DNA from: Allokutzneria sp. A3M-2-11 16
GTDB taxonomy: Bacteria > Actinomycetota > Actinomycetes > Mycobacteriales > Pseudonocardiaceae
Direction: 5' to 3'
NCBI RefSeq assembly: GCF_024213555.1
Contig: NZ_JANAVO010000016.1
Location: forward strand, 1-64,000
DNA length: 64,000 bases
The notes beneath the pieces were generated by a model. That model had not been told where the DNA came from and searched no databases. It saw nothing but the letters and a program-made list of their open reading frames with translations. Both the position numbers and the translations under genes were made by a program. Below are positions 23,986 through 35,300 of the stretch, piece after piece (within the stretch, counting starts at the first letter, position 1; the number at the start of each line of letters is the position of its first letter).

Positions 23986-25650
23986 TCAGAGCTTGAGCGG
24001 GGCCAGGTCGTCGAAGAGGTCGCCGGGGCCGGGGTTGTCGGGGTGGGTGGCGCCGCCGAGGTGGTTGATGACGCCCCACACCGCGTTCAGCGCGGTGGTC
24101 ACGGCGTTCTCCGCGAAACCCGCGACCCAGGAGATGTCGTCACCGGCCATGAAGAAGCCCCGGTGCTCCTCGGCGAACTCCTCCTGCATGAAGTGCGTGA
24201 ACAGCTCGCGCTGGTAGCGGTAGTGGCCGGGCAGGCTCGACTTGAAGGCGCCCATGAAGTACGGCTCGGTCTCCCAGGTGATGGTGACCGGGGGCGCGAT
24301 GATGTGCGAGCGGATGTCGACGTCGGGGTAGATCTGCTTCAACGAAGCCAAGATCACGTCGAGGCGCTCCTCGGCGGTGAGCGTGGCGACCTTGAGCGAG
24401 TCGTCGTTCCACGTGTAGGACAAGCACATCACGCCGGGCTTGTCGGGGCCGTCGTCGAACAGGTACACCCCGCGCGGCAGCCGGTCGGTGAGCGTCATGC
24501 TCATCACGTCGCGGCCGGTCTTGGGATCGCGGTCGCGCCAGAACGGGCGATCGGTCAGCACGAACAGCTTCGAGGAACCCATGTAGTGCGTGCGCTCCAC
24601 GGCGGTCCACAGTTCCTGCGGCAGCAGCGCGGGGTCGCTCTTGATGCGGGACAACAGGTTCCAGCTCTGCGCGGTGTACACGGCGGCGGGGAACTTGCGG
24701 AACTCGCCGGCGGAGTCCTGGACCACGTAACCGGTGGCGGTGCGGTTGATGCTGACGACCGCGGGGCGCGGGGTGCCACCGTGCAGGGACGCGAGCGAGG
24801 TGCCAGCGGGCCAGTGGGTGAGCGACTCCGGCCGGTGCTCCCACAGACCGGTCGGAACCTGTTGGCAGCCACCGAGAATCCGGTGGTGGCGGTCGCTCGC
24901 CTCGGTGTAGACCACGCGCAGGATGTCGAGCATCGAGTTGGTGAAGTCGGTGTCCCAGCCGCCGCAGCCGAAGCCGACCTGGCCGAAGATCTCGCGGTGC
25001 TCGAAGGAGGAGAACGCCGCCGACGAGGCCAGGAACCCGTAGAAGGACTGGTTGTCCAGCTCCGGCACCATGTGGTTCCACAGCGCCTTGATGGTGCCGA
25101 CGTCGCGGCGCGCGATCGCGTCCTCCATCAGCGACATGTCCGCCTTCTCCTGCAGGGCTTTCGCCCACGCGTCGGAGACCTGTTGGTAGACCTCGGGAAG
25201 GTCCTCCTGGGTGCGGGCCCAGTGCGAGACGCCGCGGAGGTTCACCACGGTGCTCGGCGTCGCGGGGGACAGCGGGTTCGGGAACGGCTTGGTCTTCAGT
25301 CCGAGCTTGTCGACGTAGTGGAACAGCGTCGCCGACGGCGGGAAGCGCATCGCGCCCATCTCCGCCTTGACCTCGGGGTGGCCCTCGAAGGCGACCGAGC
25401 GCATCCGCCCGCCCAGCTGGTCGGCCTCGTAGACGACGGGGCGCAACCCGAGCTTCATCAGCTCGTAGGCGGTCACCAGGCCGGAGATGCCGCCCCCGAT
25501 CACCGCGACCTCGGCGCCGTGGTGCTGCGCGGGCAGCGCGCCGAGCCCGGCCGGGTGCTGGACCCACTCGTCGTAGGCGAACGGGAAGTCGGGGCACAGC
25601 ACCGTGGTCGGCTTCGGCTGGTCCTGCTCGTCGGCGTGCGTCGAGACCAT
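23986..25650 (-). CDS. Flavin amine oxidase, probable arginine 2-monooxygenase
   Basis: 554-aa FAD enzyme of the amine oxidase/tryptophan 2-monooxygenase family. The FAD-binding dinucleotide motif is VIGGGISGLVTAYEL (GGGISG at 52-57), with GGRMRS after the second strand and the C-terminal FAD segment GFFMAGDDISWVAGFAENAV. In guanidino-polyketide pathways the enzyme oxidatively decarboxylates L-arginine to 4-guanidinobutanamide (EC 1.13.12.1 type). The presence of an amidohydrolase, ligase, loading acyltransferase and loading ACP nearby makes this the best assignment. GGAGGAGG lies 8 nt before the ATG. It is divergent from the PKS genes, with a 423-bp shared control region. Other amino acids (lysine, tryptophan) cannot be excluded from sequence alone. 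Confidence 0.85.
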   Translation of the reverse strand: MVSTHADEQDQPKPTTVLCPDFPFAYDEWVQHPAGLGALPAQHHGAEVAVIGGGISGLVTAYELMKLGLRPVVYEADQLGGRMRSVAFEGHPEVKAEMGAMRFPPSATLFHYVDKLGLKTKPFPNPLSPATPSTVVNLRGVSHWARTQEDLPEVYQQVSDAWAKALQEKADMSLMEDAIARRDVGTIKALWNHMVPELDNQSFYGFLASSAAFSSFEHREIFGQVGFGCGGWDTDFTNSMLDILRVVYTEASDRHHRILGGCQQVPTGLWEHRPESLTHWPAGTSLASLHGGTPRPAVVSINRTATGYVVQDSAGEFRKFPAAVYTAQSWNLLSRIKSDPALLPQELWTAVERTHYMGSSKLFVLTDRPFWRDRDPKTGRDVMSMTLTDRLPRGVYLFDDGPDKPGVMCLSYTWNDDSLKVATLTAEERLDVILASLKQIYPDVDIRSHIIAPPVTITWETEPYFMGAFKSSLPGHYRYQRELFTHFMQEEFAEEHRGFFMAGDDISWVAGFAENAVTTALNAVWGVINHLGGATHPDNPGPGDLFDDLAPLKL

Positions 25651-25722
25651 CGGGGGTACCTCCTCCGGACTGGGGAAAATTAGTACGACGAACCGCTTGC
25701 GGGTTCGAGCATCAGCACTGCA

Positions 25723-25752
25723 TAAATACGGGGCGGCAAATCACAACGTAAA
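25723..25752 (-). promoter_or_regulatory. Candidate promoter of the amine oxidase gene
   Basis: On the - strand TTTACG (25752-25747) and TATTTA (25728-25723) are separated by 18 nt, close to the vegetative -35/-10 pattern. The -10 lies 72 bp from the start codon. An inverted repeat CGAACC-GCTTGCG-GGTTCG at 25689-25707 sits just downstream in the expected leader and could be an operator. Confidence 0.35.
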
Positions 25753-25990
25753 TGTCGGCGTCCGGGATTGTGTAGCACCGGTGTTCCGCGCCTCGCCCAT
25801 CAAGTGGAAACTCGGCCAGGAGAGCTCGCGGATCAGTAGGCGTATTACCAGTGCTCCCACCGGGGGTGCCCGGCTAGACTGCACGTGCTGACCTGGGCTG
25901 ATGGAGCCCGAGTTACCGGATAGTGGGTCGGCGGTGGAGCGATGACCCCTCGGTCCGGTTCGTTGCCCGAAGGTAGGTTGATTACGCATT

Positions 25991-26026
25991 CCGCACTTGT
26001 CGCATATATATGCGGACGGTGTGCGG
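25991..26026. promoter_or_regulatory. Nested palindrome upstream of the PKS genes
   Basis: A perfect 14-bp palindrome CGCATATATATGCG (26001-26014) is enclosed, almost concentrically, by CCGCAC (25991-25996) and GTGCGG (26021-26026). It is the most AT-rich spot in the 423-bp divergent region between the amine oxidase gene and PKS A. It ends 47 bp before the PKS A start codon. It may be an operator overlapping the PKS promoter. The rest of the gap (25753-25990) shows nothing else clear. Confidence 0.55.
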
Positions 26027-26073
26027 TTTCGGGTTCGCGGTTTATCTTGCCGACGTAGTTGTGGAGTGCGCTG

Positions 26074-26310
26074 ATGAGCGAGTTCGACGACCTGGTCCGG
26101 ACGATCACGGCCGGGGTGCTGCGGGACATGCTGCCGGACGCGTCGGGCTTCGACGCGCGGCGGACCTTCCTCGAACTCGGTTTCGACTCGATGGCCGTGG
26201 TGGAGCTGCACGCGCGCCTGGTCGCGGCGACCGGGCTGGACCTGCCGGTGACCGTGGTCTACGACCACCCGACGCCCGCCGCGCTGGCCAGGCGCCTCGG
26301 TTCCGGGGAC
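26074..26310 (+). other. Loading ACP of PKS A
   Basis: Acyl carrier domain with phosphopantetheine serine S39 in [11 protein letters not shown] (codon at 26188). It is at the very N-terminus, directly followed by KS1. It is the expected acceptor of the 4-guanidinobutyryl starter. Confidence 0.9.
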
Positions 26311-29300
26311 GCGCCGGAGGAGGCGGTGCCGCAGCGGGTCGTCGCGCCCGGTGAGGACATCGCCATCGTCGGCATCGGCTGCCGTTTTCCCGGTGGGGCG
26401 ACGTCCCCGGAGGAGCTGTGGCGGATCGTCGCCGAGGGCGCCGACGCGATCACCGGGTTCCCCACCGATCGCGGGTGGGACGTGGACGGCCTCTACGACC
26501 CCGATCCGGACAAGCCCGGCAAGACCTACGCGCGCGAGGGCGGGTTCCTGCACGCCGCCGGGGAGTTCGACGCGGAGTTCTTCGGGATCTCGCCTCGTGA
26601 AGCCACCGCGATGGACCCGCAGCAGCGGCTGGTGCTCGAAGCGTCCTGGGAAGCCCTGGAGCGCGCGGGCATCGACCCGAACACCTTGCGCGGCAGCCGT
26701 TCCGGCGTGTTCGTCGGCGTCGAGCCCCAGGAGTACGGGCCGCGGCTGTTCGAGGCCCCGGAAGGTTTCGAGGGCCACCTGATGACCGGCAACGCGCCCA
26801 GTGTGGTGTCGGGGCGCATCGCCTACCTGTTCGGGCTCGAAGGGCCGACGTTCACGGTCGACACGGCGTGCTCCGGCTCGCTGGTCGCGCTGCACGTGGC
26901 CGTGCAGTCGCTGCGGTCCGGGGAGTGCGATCTGGCGCTCGCCGGTGGCGTCGCGGTGATGGGCAGCCCCGGCACGTTCACCGCCTTCTCCCGGCAGCGC
27001 GGCCTCGCGCAGGACGGGCGCTGCAAGTCCTTCGCCGCGTCCGCCGATGGCACCGGGTGGGGCGAGGGCGTCGGAATCCTCGTGGTGGAGCGGCTTTCCG
27101 ACGCCGTCCGCAATGGACACCAGGTGTTGGCGATCGTCCGGGGCACGGCGATCAACTCCGATGGCGCCTCGAACGGGCTGACCGCGCCGAACGGGCTCGC
27201 GCAGCAGCGGGTCATCCGGGACGCGCTCGCCAGCGCCGGACTGTCCACTTCGGACGTCGACGCGGTCGAGGCGCACGGCACCGGCACCCGGCTCGGCGAT
27301 CCCATTGAGGCGCAGGCGCTTCTGGCCACCTACGGCAGGGAGCGCGAGCAGCCGCTGTACCTGGGCTCGATCAAGTCCAACATCGGGCACGCGCAGGCCG
27401 CGGCCGGTGCGGCCGGTGTGATCAAGATGATCATGGCGATCCGGCACGGGGTGCTGCCGAAGTCGCTCAACATCGACGAGCCGACGCCGCAGGTGGACTG
27501 GTCCGCCGGAGCGGTGTCGCTGCTGACTGAGGCTGTGCGGTGGCCTTCGGTCAAGATGCTCGACCCCGCAAGCGGGTCGTCGGTGGACCGGCCGCGTCGT
27601 GCCGGGGTGTCGTCGTTCGGCATCTCGGGCACCAACGCGCACGTGATCATCGAGCAGCCGCCCGCCGTCGACGTCGACGAGGCGCCGGAGTCGGAGGGCG
27701 CACTGCGCGCGCGGATCACCCCGACGCCGTGGGTGCTCTCGGGCAAGACCACTGAAGCCCTGCGCGCGCAGGGGGATCGGCTCAAGTCCTTTGTGGAGGG
27801 AAACCTCCAGCTGCGCCCCGCTGACGTCGGCCTGTCGCTGGCCACCACGCGCGCCGCGCTCGACCACCGCGCCGTCGTCATCGGCACCGGGCGGGACGAG
27901 CTGCTGGCCGGGCTGGACGCGCCGACCGTGCAGGGCACCGTGTCGCCGGGCAAGCTGGCGTTCCTGTTCACCGGGCAGGGTTCGCAGCGGTGGGCGATGG
28001 GGCTCGACCTGTACGAGCGGTTCCCGGTCTTCGCCGACGCGATCGACGAAGCTTGTGGGTATCTCGATCTTCAGCTCGACTTGCCGTTGTTGGACGTGTT
28101 GTTCTCCGAGGAGGGGAGTGCCGAGGCGGAGCTGTTGAACCAGACGGCGTATGCGCAGCCCGCGCTGTTCGCTCTGGAAGTGGCTCTGTATCGGCTGTTG
28201 GAGTCGTGGGGTGTGCGGCCGGACTTCGTGGCCGGGCACTCGATCGGCGAGATCGCCGCCGCGCACGTCGCCGGTGTGCTCAACCTGGACGACGCCGCGA
28301 CGCTCGTCGCGGCGCGCGGTCGGTTGATGCAGGCGCTTCCGGCCGGTGGCGCGATGGTGTCATTGCGGGCTTCCGAGGCTGAGGCTTTGGAACTCCTCGC
28401 GGGGAACGAGCGTGCGGGGATCGCGGCGGTCAACGGGCCGGACTCGGTGGTGATCTCCGGGGACGAGGACGTCGTTCTCGGGATCGGCGAGGCGTGGAAA
28501 GCCAAGGGCGGCAAGGCAAAGCAGCTCAACGTCAGCCACGCGTTCCACTCGCCGCTGATGGCGGGGATGCTGCGCGAGTTCGGCAACCTGGCCGAGCTGT
28601 TGACCTACTCCGAGCCCACCATTCCGTTCGTTTCCACCGTGACCGGCCAGGTCGTCAGCGCGGAGCTGTGCTCCCCGGAGTACTGGGTCGAGCACGTGAG
28701 CCGGGCTGTGCGGTTCCACGATGGCATCCGGACTCTTGAACAGGCCGGGGTCACCACGTACTTGGAGCTGGGGCCGGACGGTGTGCTCACCGCCATGGCC
28801 CAGGACTGCGTCACGACCGACGCTGATGTCGTGTTCCGGGCGGCGCTGCGCCGGGATCGGCCGGAGGAGCCGGAGGTGCTGGCGGCGCTCGCGCAGCTGC
28901 ACGTGCGGGGCGCCTCGGTGGACTGGGCGGCGTTCTTCCCGGCCGACGCGCGCAAGGTCGACCTGCCGACGTATGCCTTCCAGCACCAGCACTTCTGGCT
29001 CCAGGGCTCGGCCGTCACGGGTGACCTGGCCTCGCTCGGCCTCGGTGCCGCTGATCATCCGATGCTCGGCGCGGCGGTTCCGCTGGTCGATGTGGACGGA
29101 TATGTCCTCACTGGACGGTTGTCGCTTTCCACGCACCCGTGGTTGGCGGATCACGTTGTGCTGGATCGGGTTGTGGTGCCCGGGACCGCGCTGGTCGAAC
29201 TCGCAGTGCGCGCCGCCGATGAGGCCGGGTGCGCGCAGGTGGAGGAGCTGACGCTGCAGGCTCCGCTGATGCTGCCGGAGTCGGGCTCCGTGCAGGTGCA

Positions 29301-32300
29301 GGTTTGGGTGGGGCCGCCGGACTCCAGCGGTCGGCGCGCGTTGAGCATCCATTCGCGGCTTGACGGCTGGGTTCAGCACGCCGCGGGGACCCTGGCCGTC
29401 GAGGCCGGAGAGTCGTCGTTCGCACCGGCGCAGTGGCCGCCCGCCGGGGCGAAGGCCGTGTCGTTGGAGGGCGTGTACGCCGAACTGGCCGACACCGGCT
29501 TGATCTACGGGCCGCTGTTCCAGGGGCTGCGCGCCGCGTGGGCTCAGGGCAATGACGTCTACGCCGAGGTGGCGCTCGAAGGGGATTCGGGGTTCGGGTT
29601 GCACCCGGCGCTGTTGGACTCCGCGCTGCACGCGATGGGGCTCGGCGGGGTCGGCAAGGACAACGGCCAGGCGCGGTTGCCGTTCGCGTGGTCCGGTGTC
29701 ACGTTGCACGCGACCGGAGCCACCACGCTGCGCGTCAAGCTGACGTCGAACGGTGCCGATGAGGTTTCGCTGCACGCCATTGACGCGAGCGGCGCGCCGG
29801 TGATCACCGTCGAGTCGTTGGTGTCGCGGGCGGTCACCGCCGAGCAGTTGAAGGCGGCCGATCAGGACCCGTTGTACGGCGTGGACTGGATTCCCGTCGC
29901 GGCGGCGGAGCCCGTGGAGTGGGTCGCTCTCGACTCGGTCGACGGCACGCCGCCTGCCGTCGTGGTGCTGGCTGCCGACTCGGTCAACCAGGTTCTCCTT
30001 GCTGTGCAAGGGTTCCTGGCCGACGAGAAGTTCGCGGACTCGAAGCTTGTTGTGGTGACGGAGGGGGCGGCCGGGCCGGATGTGTCCGATCTGGGCTGTG
30101 CCGCGGTGTGGGGCTTGATCCGGTCGGCGCAGTCGGAGAACCCGGAGCGGTTCGTGCTCGTCGACGGCCCGATGTCGTCGGTCGGCAGCGCTGTCGCGAG
30201 CGGTGAACCGCAGGTTGCCGTGCGCGAGGGCGCGCTGTTCGCGCCGCGTTTGGTCCGGGTTGCCGCGGGAGGTTCGAAGCCGCCGCTCGATGGCACGGTG
30301 TTGATCACCGGCGGCACGGGTGGCCTGGGTGGCTTGCTGGCCAAGCACTTGGTGGTCGAGCACGGCGTGACGAACCTCGTGCTGACCAGCCGTCGCGGTG
30401 GTGCCGCGCCGGGAACCGCCGACCTGAAGGCGGAGCTGGCCGGGCTCGGCGCCGACGTCACGATCGCCGCGTGCGACGCCGCCGACCGGGACGCGTTGGC
30501 CACCGTGCTGCGCGCGGTTCCGGCGGACAGGCCACTGGTGGGTGTGGTGCACGCGGCCGGTGTGCTCGAGGACGGGCTGATCACGTCGCTGACCGTTGAT
30601 CAGGTCGAGAAGGTGTTGCGGCCCAAGGCAGACGCCGCGTGGAACCTGCACGAACTGACGCGCGAGCTCGACCTGTCGCTGTTCGTGCTGTTCTCGTCCA
30701 CGGCCGGTTTGTTCGAGGGCGCCGGGCAGGGCAACTACGCCGCTGCCAACGCTTACCTGGACGCGCTCGCGATGTATCGGCACGGCCAGGGGCTGCCCGC
30801 GCATTCCCTGGTGTGGGGGCTGTGGGCCTCTGGCATGGGTGGTCAGCTCGCTCAGTCCGATGTGGACCGTGCTGCGCGGCAGGGCTTTGGTGCACTGTCC
30901 GCGTCGGATGGCCTGTCGTTGTTCGACGCTGCGGTGGCTGGCGATCGTGCGGTCACCGTGACGATGAAACTGGACACCGCTGCTCTCCAGTCGCATGCAC
31001 GCAATGCGGTAATTCCGTCGTTGCTGCGCGGGCTTGTGCGGACGTCGACGCGGCGCGTGGCGCAGGGCGGCGACAGTGGGGCTTCTCCGCTGGCACAGCG
31101 GCTTGCCGGATTGTCCGCCGCTGACCAGGATCGCGCGTTGCTCGACCTCGTGCGCGCTCAGGTCGCGTCGGTGTTGGGGCACGCGACCACGGACGCGATC
31201 GAGCCGGAGCGCGCGTTCACCGACCTCGGATTCGACTCGCTGACCGCCGTGGAGCTGCGGAATCGGCTCAACAGTGCGACTGGGCTCCGGCTCCCGGCGA
31301 CGTTGGTGTTCGACTACCCGGCGCCCGCGACGCTGGCGGCGTTCATCCGTTCCGAGCTTGTCGGCGCGGAGGAGACCGCGGCTGTCACGGTCACGGCCGC
31401 TGTCGGGCTGGACGAGCCGATCGCGATCGTGGGCATGGCGTGCCGGTACCCGGGCGGCGTGAACTCGCCGGAGGACCTGTGGAACCTGGTCGCGACCAGC
31501 ACTGACGGGATTTCCGGCTTCCCGGTGAACCGCGGTTGGGACCTGGACACGCTGTTCCACCCCGACCCCGACCACCGCGGCACCTCGTACGCCGACCAGG
31601 GTGGCTTCCTGCACGACGCGGACGCCTTCGACGCGGAGTTCTTCGGGATCTCGCCGCGTGAAGCCATCGCGATGGACTCGCAGCAGCGGTTGCTGCTTGA
31701 GGTCTCGTGGGAATCGTTGGAGCGCGCCGGGATCGACCCGATGTCGCTCAAGGGCAGCAACACCGGTGTCTTCGCCGGGATCATGTACTACGACTACGCA
31801 CACGGCCTCAGCTCGATCCCCGAAGAGGTCGAAGGTTATGTCGGCACCGGCACCTCGGCGAGCGTGCTCTCCGGTCGCGTGGCGTACAGCTTCGGCCTGG
31901 AAGGGCCTGCGGTCACTGTGGACACCGCGTGCTCGTCTTCCTTGGTGGCCATGCACATCGCCTCGCAGGCGCTGCGCTCGGGTGAGTGCTCCCTGGCGTT
32001 GGCCGGTGGCGTGACGGTCATGTCCACGCCGGAGACCTTTGTGGACTTCTCCCGGCAGCGCGGTCTGGCCGCGGATGGCCGGAGCAAGTCCTTCGCGGCC
32101 GCGGCGGACGGGACCAGCTGGTCCGAGGGCGTCGGCATGGTCGTGCTGGAGCGCCTGTCCGACGCTGTCCGAAATGGACACCAGATCCTCGCGGTGGTGC
32201 GGGGTTCGGCGATCAACCAGGACGGCGCGTCGAACGGCTTGACCGCGCCCAACGGTCCTTCGCAGCAGCGGGTGATCCGGCAGGCCCTCGCCAACGCCGG

Positions 32301-35300
32301 ACTTGATCCGTCCGATGTGGACGCTGTCGAGGCGCACGGAACGGGCACGCGGCTCGGCGACCCGATCGAGGCTCAGGCGCTGCTCGCCACCTACGGCCAG
32401 GACCGCTTCGAGGACAAGCCGTTGTGGCTCGGCTCGATCAAGTCCAACATCGGTCACACCCAGGCCGCCGCGGGCGTCGCGGGTGTGATCAAGATGGTGC
32501 ACGCCATGCGCAACGGCGTGCTGCCGCAGAGCCTGCACGTGGACGCGCCGACCCCGCACGTCGACTGGTCGGCCGGTGCGGTGTCGCTGCTGACGGAGTC
32601 CATCGAGTGGCCTGCGGTCGATCGCGCTCGTCGGTCCGCCGTGTCGTCGTTCGGTATCTCTGGAACGAATGCCCACCTCATCCTGGAGCAAGGACCTGCT
32701 CTCGATGTGCACGAGGCTCCGGTCGCGGCGGTGACGCCGTGGGTGCTTTCGGGCAAGACCGAGGAGGCCGTGCGGGCTCAGGCTCAGCGGTTGCGGGAGG
32801 CTTCGGGCAACCTCGCCGACATCGGTTTCTCGTTGGCCACCGCTCGTGCCGCCCTGGATGTGCGGGCTGGGGTTGTCGGTTCTAGTCGCGAGGAGTTGCT
32901 TGCGGCGCTTGATGTCTTGGCTTCGGGCGGATCCGCGCCGAACATTGTTCGCGGATCTGCGGTGGCGGGGCGGTTGGCGTTCCTGTTCACCGGTCAGGGT
33001 TCGCAACGGTTCGGGATGGGCGAGGAGTTGTACGCCGCGTACCCGGTGTTCGCGGCGGCTTATGATGAGGTGCGTGCGCTTCTGCCTGCGGCTGCTTCCT
33101 CGCAGGAGGAGTTGAACCAGACGGGTAATGCCCAGCCTGCGTTGTTCGCTCTTGAGGTTGCTCTGTACCGGCTCGTCGAGTCGTGGGGCGTCAAGCCGGA
33201 TTACCTGGTCGGGCATTCGATCGGTGAGTTGGCTGCGGCGCATGTGGCTGGGGTGTTCTCGTTGGAGGACGCTGCTCGTTTGGTGTCGGCTCGTGGTCGG
33301 TTGATGCAGGCTTTGCCTGGTGGTGGGGCCATGATCGCGATCCAGGCGACTGAGGAGGAGGTTTCTTCCAAGCTTGTCGATGGTGTGGACATCGCGGCGA
33401 TCAACGGGCCTACCTCGATCGTCATTTCCGGTGTGGAGGCGGCCGCGCTCGCGGTGGCGGAGCAGTTCAAGGACCGCAAGACCAAGCGGCTCTCTGTGTC
33501 GCACGCGTTCCACTCGTCGTTGATGGACGACATGCTGGCCGATTTCCGCACTGTTGCTGAGTCGATCTCCTACGACGAACCGACGATTCCGTTGGTGTCC
33601 AACGTGACTGGGGCGCTCGGCGAGGCGGTGTCCAATCCGGAGTACTGGGTGCGGCACGTCCGCGACGCGGTGCGCTTCGCCGACGGGATGGCAGTCCTCG
33701 AAGCCGAGGGCGTCACGAAGTACGTGGAGATCGGCCCGGACGGTGTGCTCTCCGCGATGGGCGCGGACTGTGCTAACGGTGTCTTTGTGCCGGTGTTGCG
33801 CAAGAACCGCGACGAGGCGATCACGGCGACGGCCGCGCTGGCGCAGATGCATGCGGTGGGCATCGAGGTCGACTGGACTGCGGTGTTCCCCGGAGCGCAG
33901 CGCGTTGACCTGCCGACTTATGCCTTCCAGCACGGACGTTACTGGCTGCGCGCGGCCGGGCCCGGCGGAGACGCCACCGGCCTGGGCCTCGCCTCGGCCG
34001 ACCACCCGTTGCTCGGTGCTGCGGTTGCCTTGGCAGACACGGATTCCTATCTGTTCACGGGACGGCTTTCGCTGTCCACGCACGGTTGGTTGGCGGACCA
34101 CGCGGTCATGGGCCAGGTGCTCGTGCCGGGCGCCGCGCTGATCGAGCTCGCGGTGCGGGCGGCGGACGAGGCGGGATGCGGGACCGTTGAGGAGCTGATG
34201 CTCCAGGCGCCGCTCGTGCTGCCGGAGTCCGGCGCGATCCAGGTGCAGGTGCACGTGGGCGCGGCGGACGACGACGGTCGGCGGACCATCAACATCCACT
34301 CCCGCAAGCAGGACGGCGTGGACTGGACGCTGCACGCCACCGGAACCGTTGTGCCCAGCGATGCCGCGCCGGAGTTCGACTTCGCCACGTGGCCGCCCGC
34401 CGGAGCCGAGGCCGTTTCCGTTGAGGGGCAGTACGAAACGCTCGCCGAGACCGGTCTCGTCTACGGGCCGACGTTCCAGGGGCTGCGGGCGGCTTGGCGG
34501 AACGGCAACGACGTGTATGCCGAGGTTTCCCTTGGCGAGGGCGATGGGGCGAAGTATGGCCTCCACCCCGCGCTGTTGGACGCGTCGCTGCATGCGATCG
34601 GGATTGGTGAGGACACGCCTGCTTCACTGCCGTTCTCGTGGAGCGGGGTGACGCTGCACGCTTCCGGCGCTGGCGAGCTGCGCGTCAGGTTGACGACGCA
34701 GGACAACGGGTCTGTTTCCATTGCCATCGCCGATGGCACGGGTGCTCCGGTGATGTCGGTGGAGTCGCTTGCGCTGCGCGAGGTTTCGGCTGAGCAGCTG
34801 AAGACCGAGTCGGACCAGTTGTTCCGGCCCGAGTGGGTTTCGGTCGCGCTGGGCGAGCCCGTCGAGTGGATTGCTTACGGCGAAGGCGAAGCGCCCTACG
34901 TCGTGCTGACGATCGAGTCGACCGAGGGCGATGTGCCGGAGGCGGCCCGTGCGCTGTCGCACCGTGTGCTGGACATCGTGCAGCAGTGGTCGTCGGAGGA
35001 TTCGAAGCTCGTCGTGCACACCAAGCCCGGGGATCTCGCGGCGGCCACCGCGTGGGGGCTTGTGCGGACCGCGCAGCAGGAGAATCCCGGTCGCTTCGTG
35101 CTGGTCGAGGGCGAGGCCGACGACGAGCTGCTGGGCAAGGCGCTCGGCACCGGCGAGTCGCAGCTGATGATCCGCGACGACGCCGCGTTCGCGCTGCGGC
35201 TGGTGCCGGCGCGCGAGGACCGCGTGCTGCCGCCCGCCGGGACCGACGCGTGGCGCTTGGGCATGTCCGGCAAGGGAACCCTGGATCACCTGGTCATGGA

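Noticed and set aside
28360-34593. Very long antisense open frame (over 2000 codons) across PKS A
   Set aside because: It is a shadow of GC-rich codon bias opposite a PKS with clear domains; its translation is low-complexity Arg/His/Gln-rich and has no start signal or motif. The same applies to antisense frames at 8420-10447, 47824-51861, 52904-55564 and 56573-60124.
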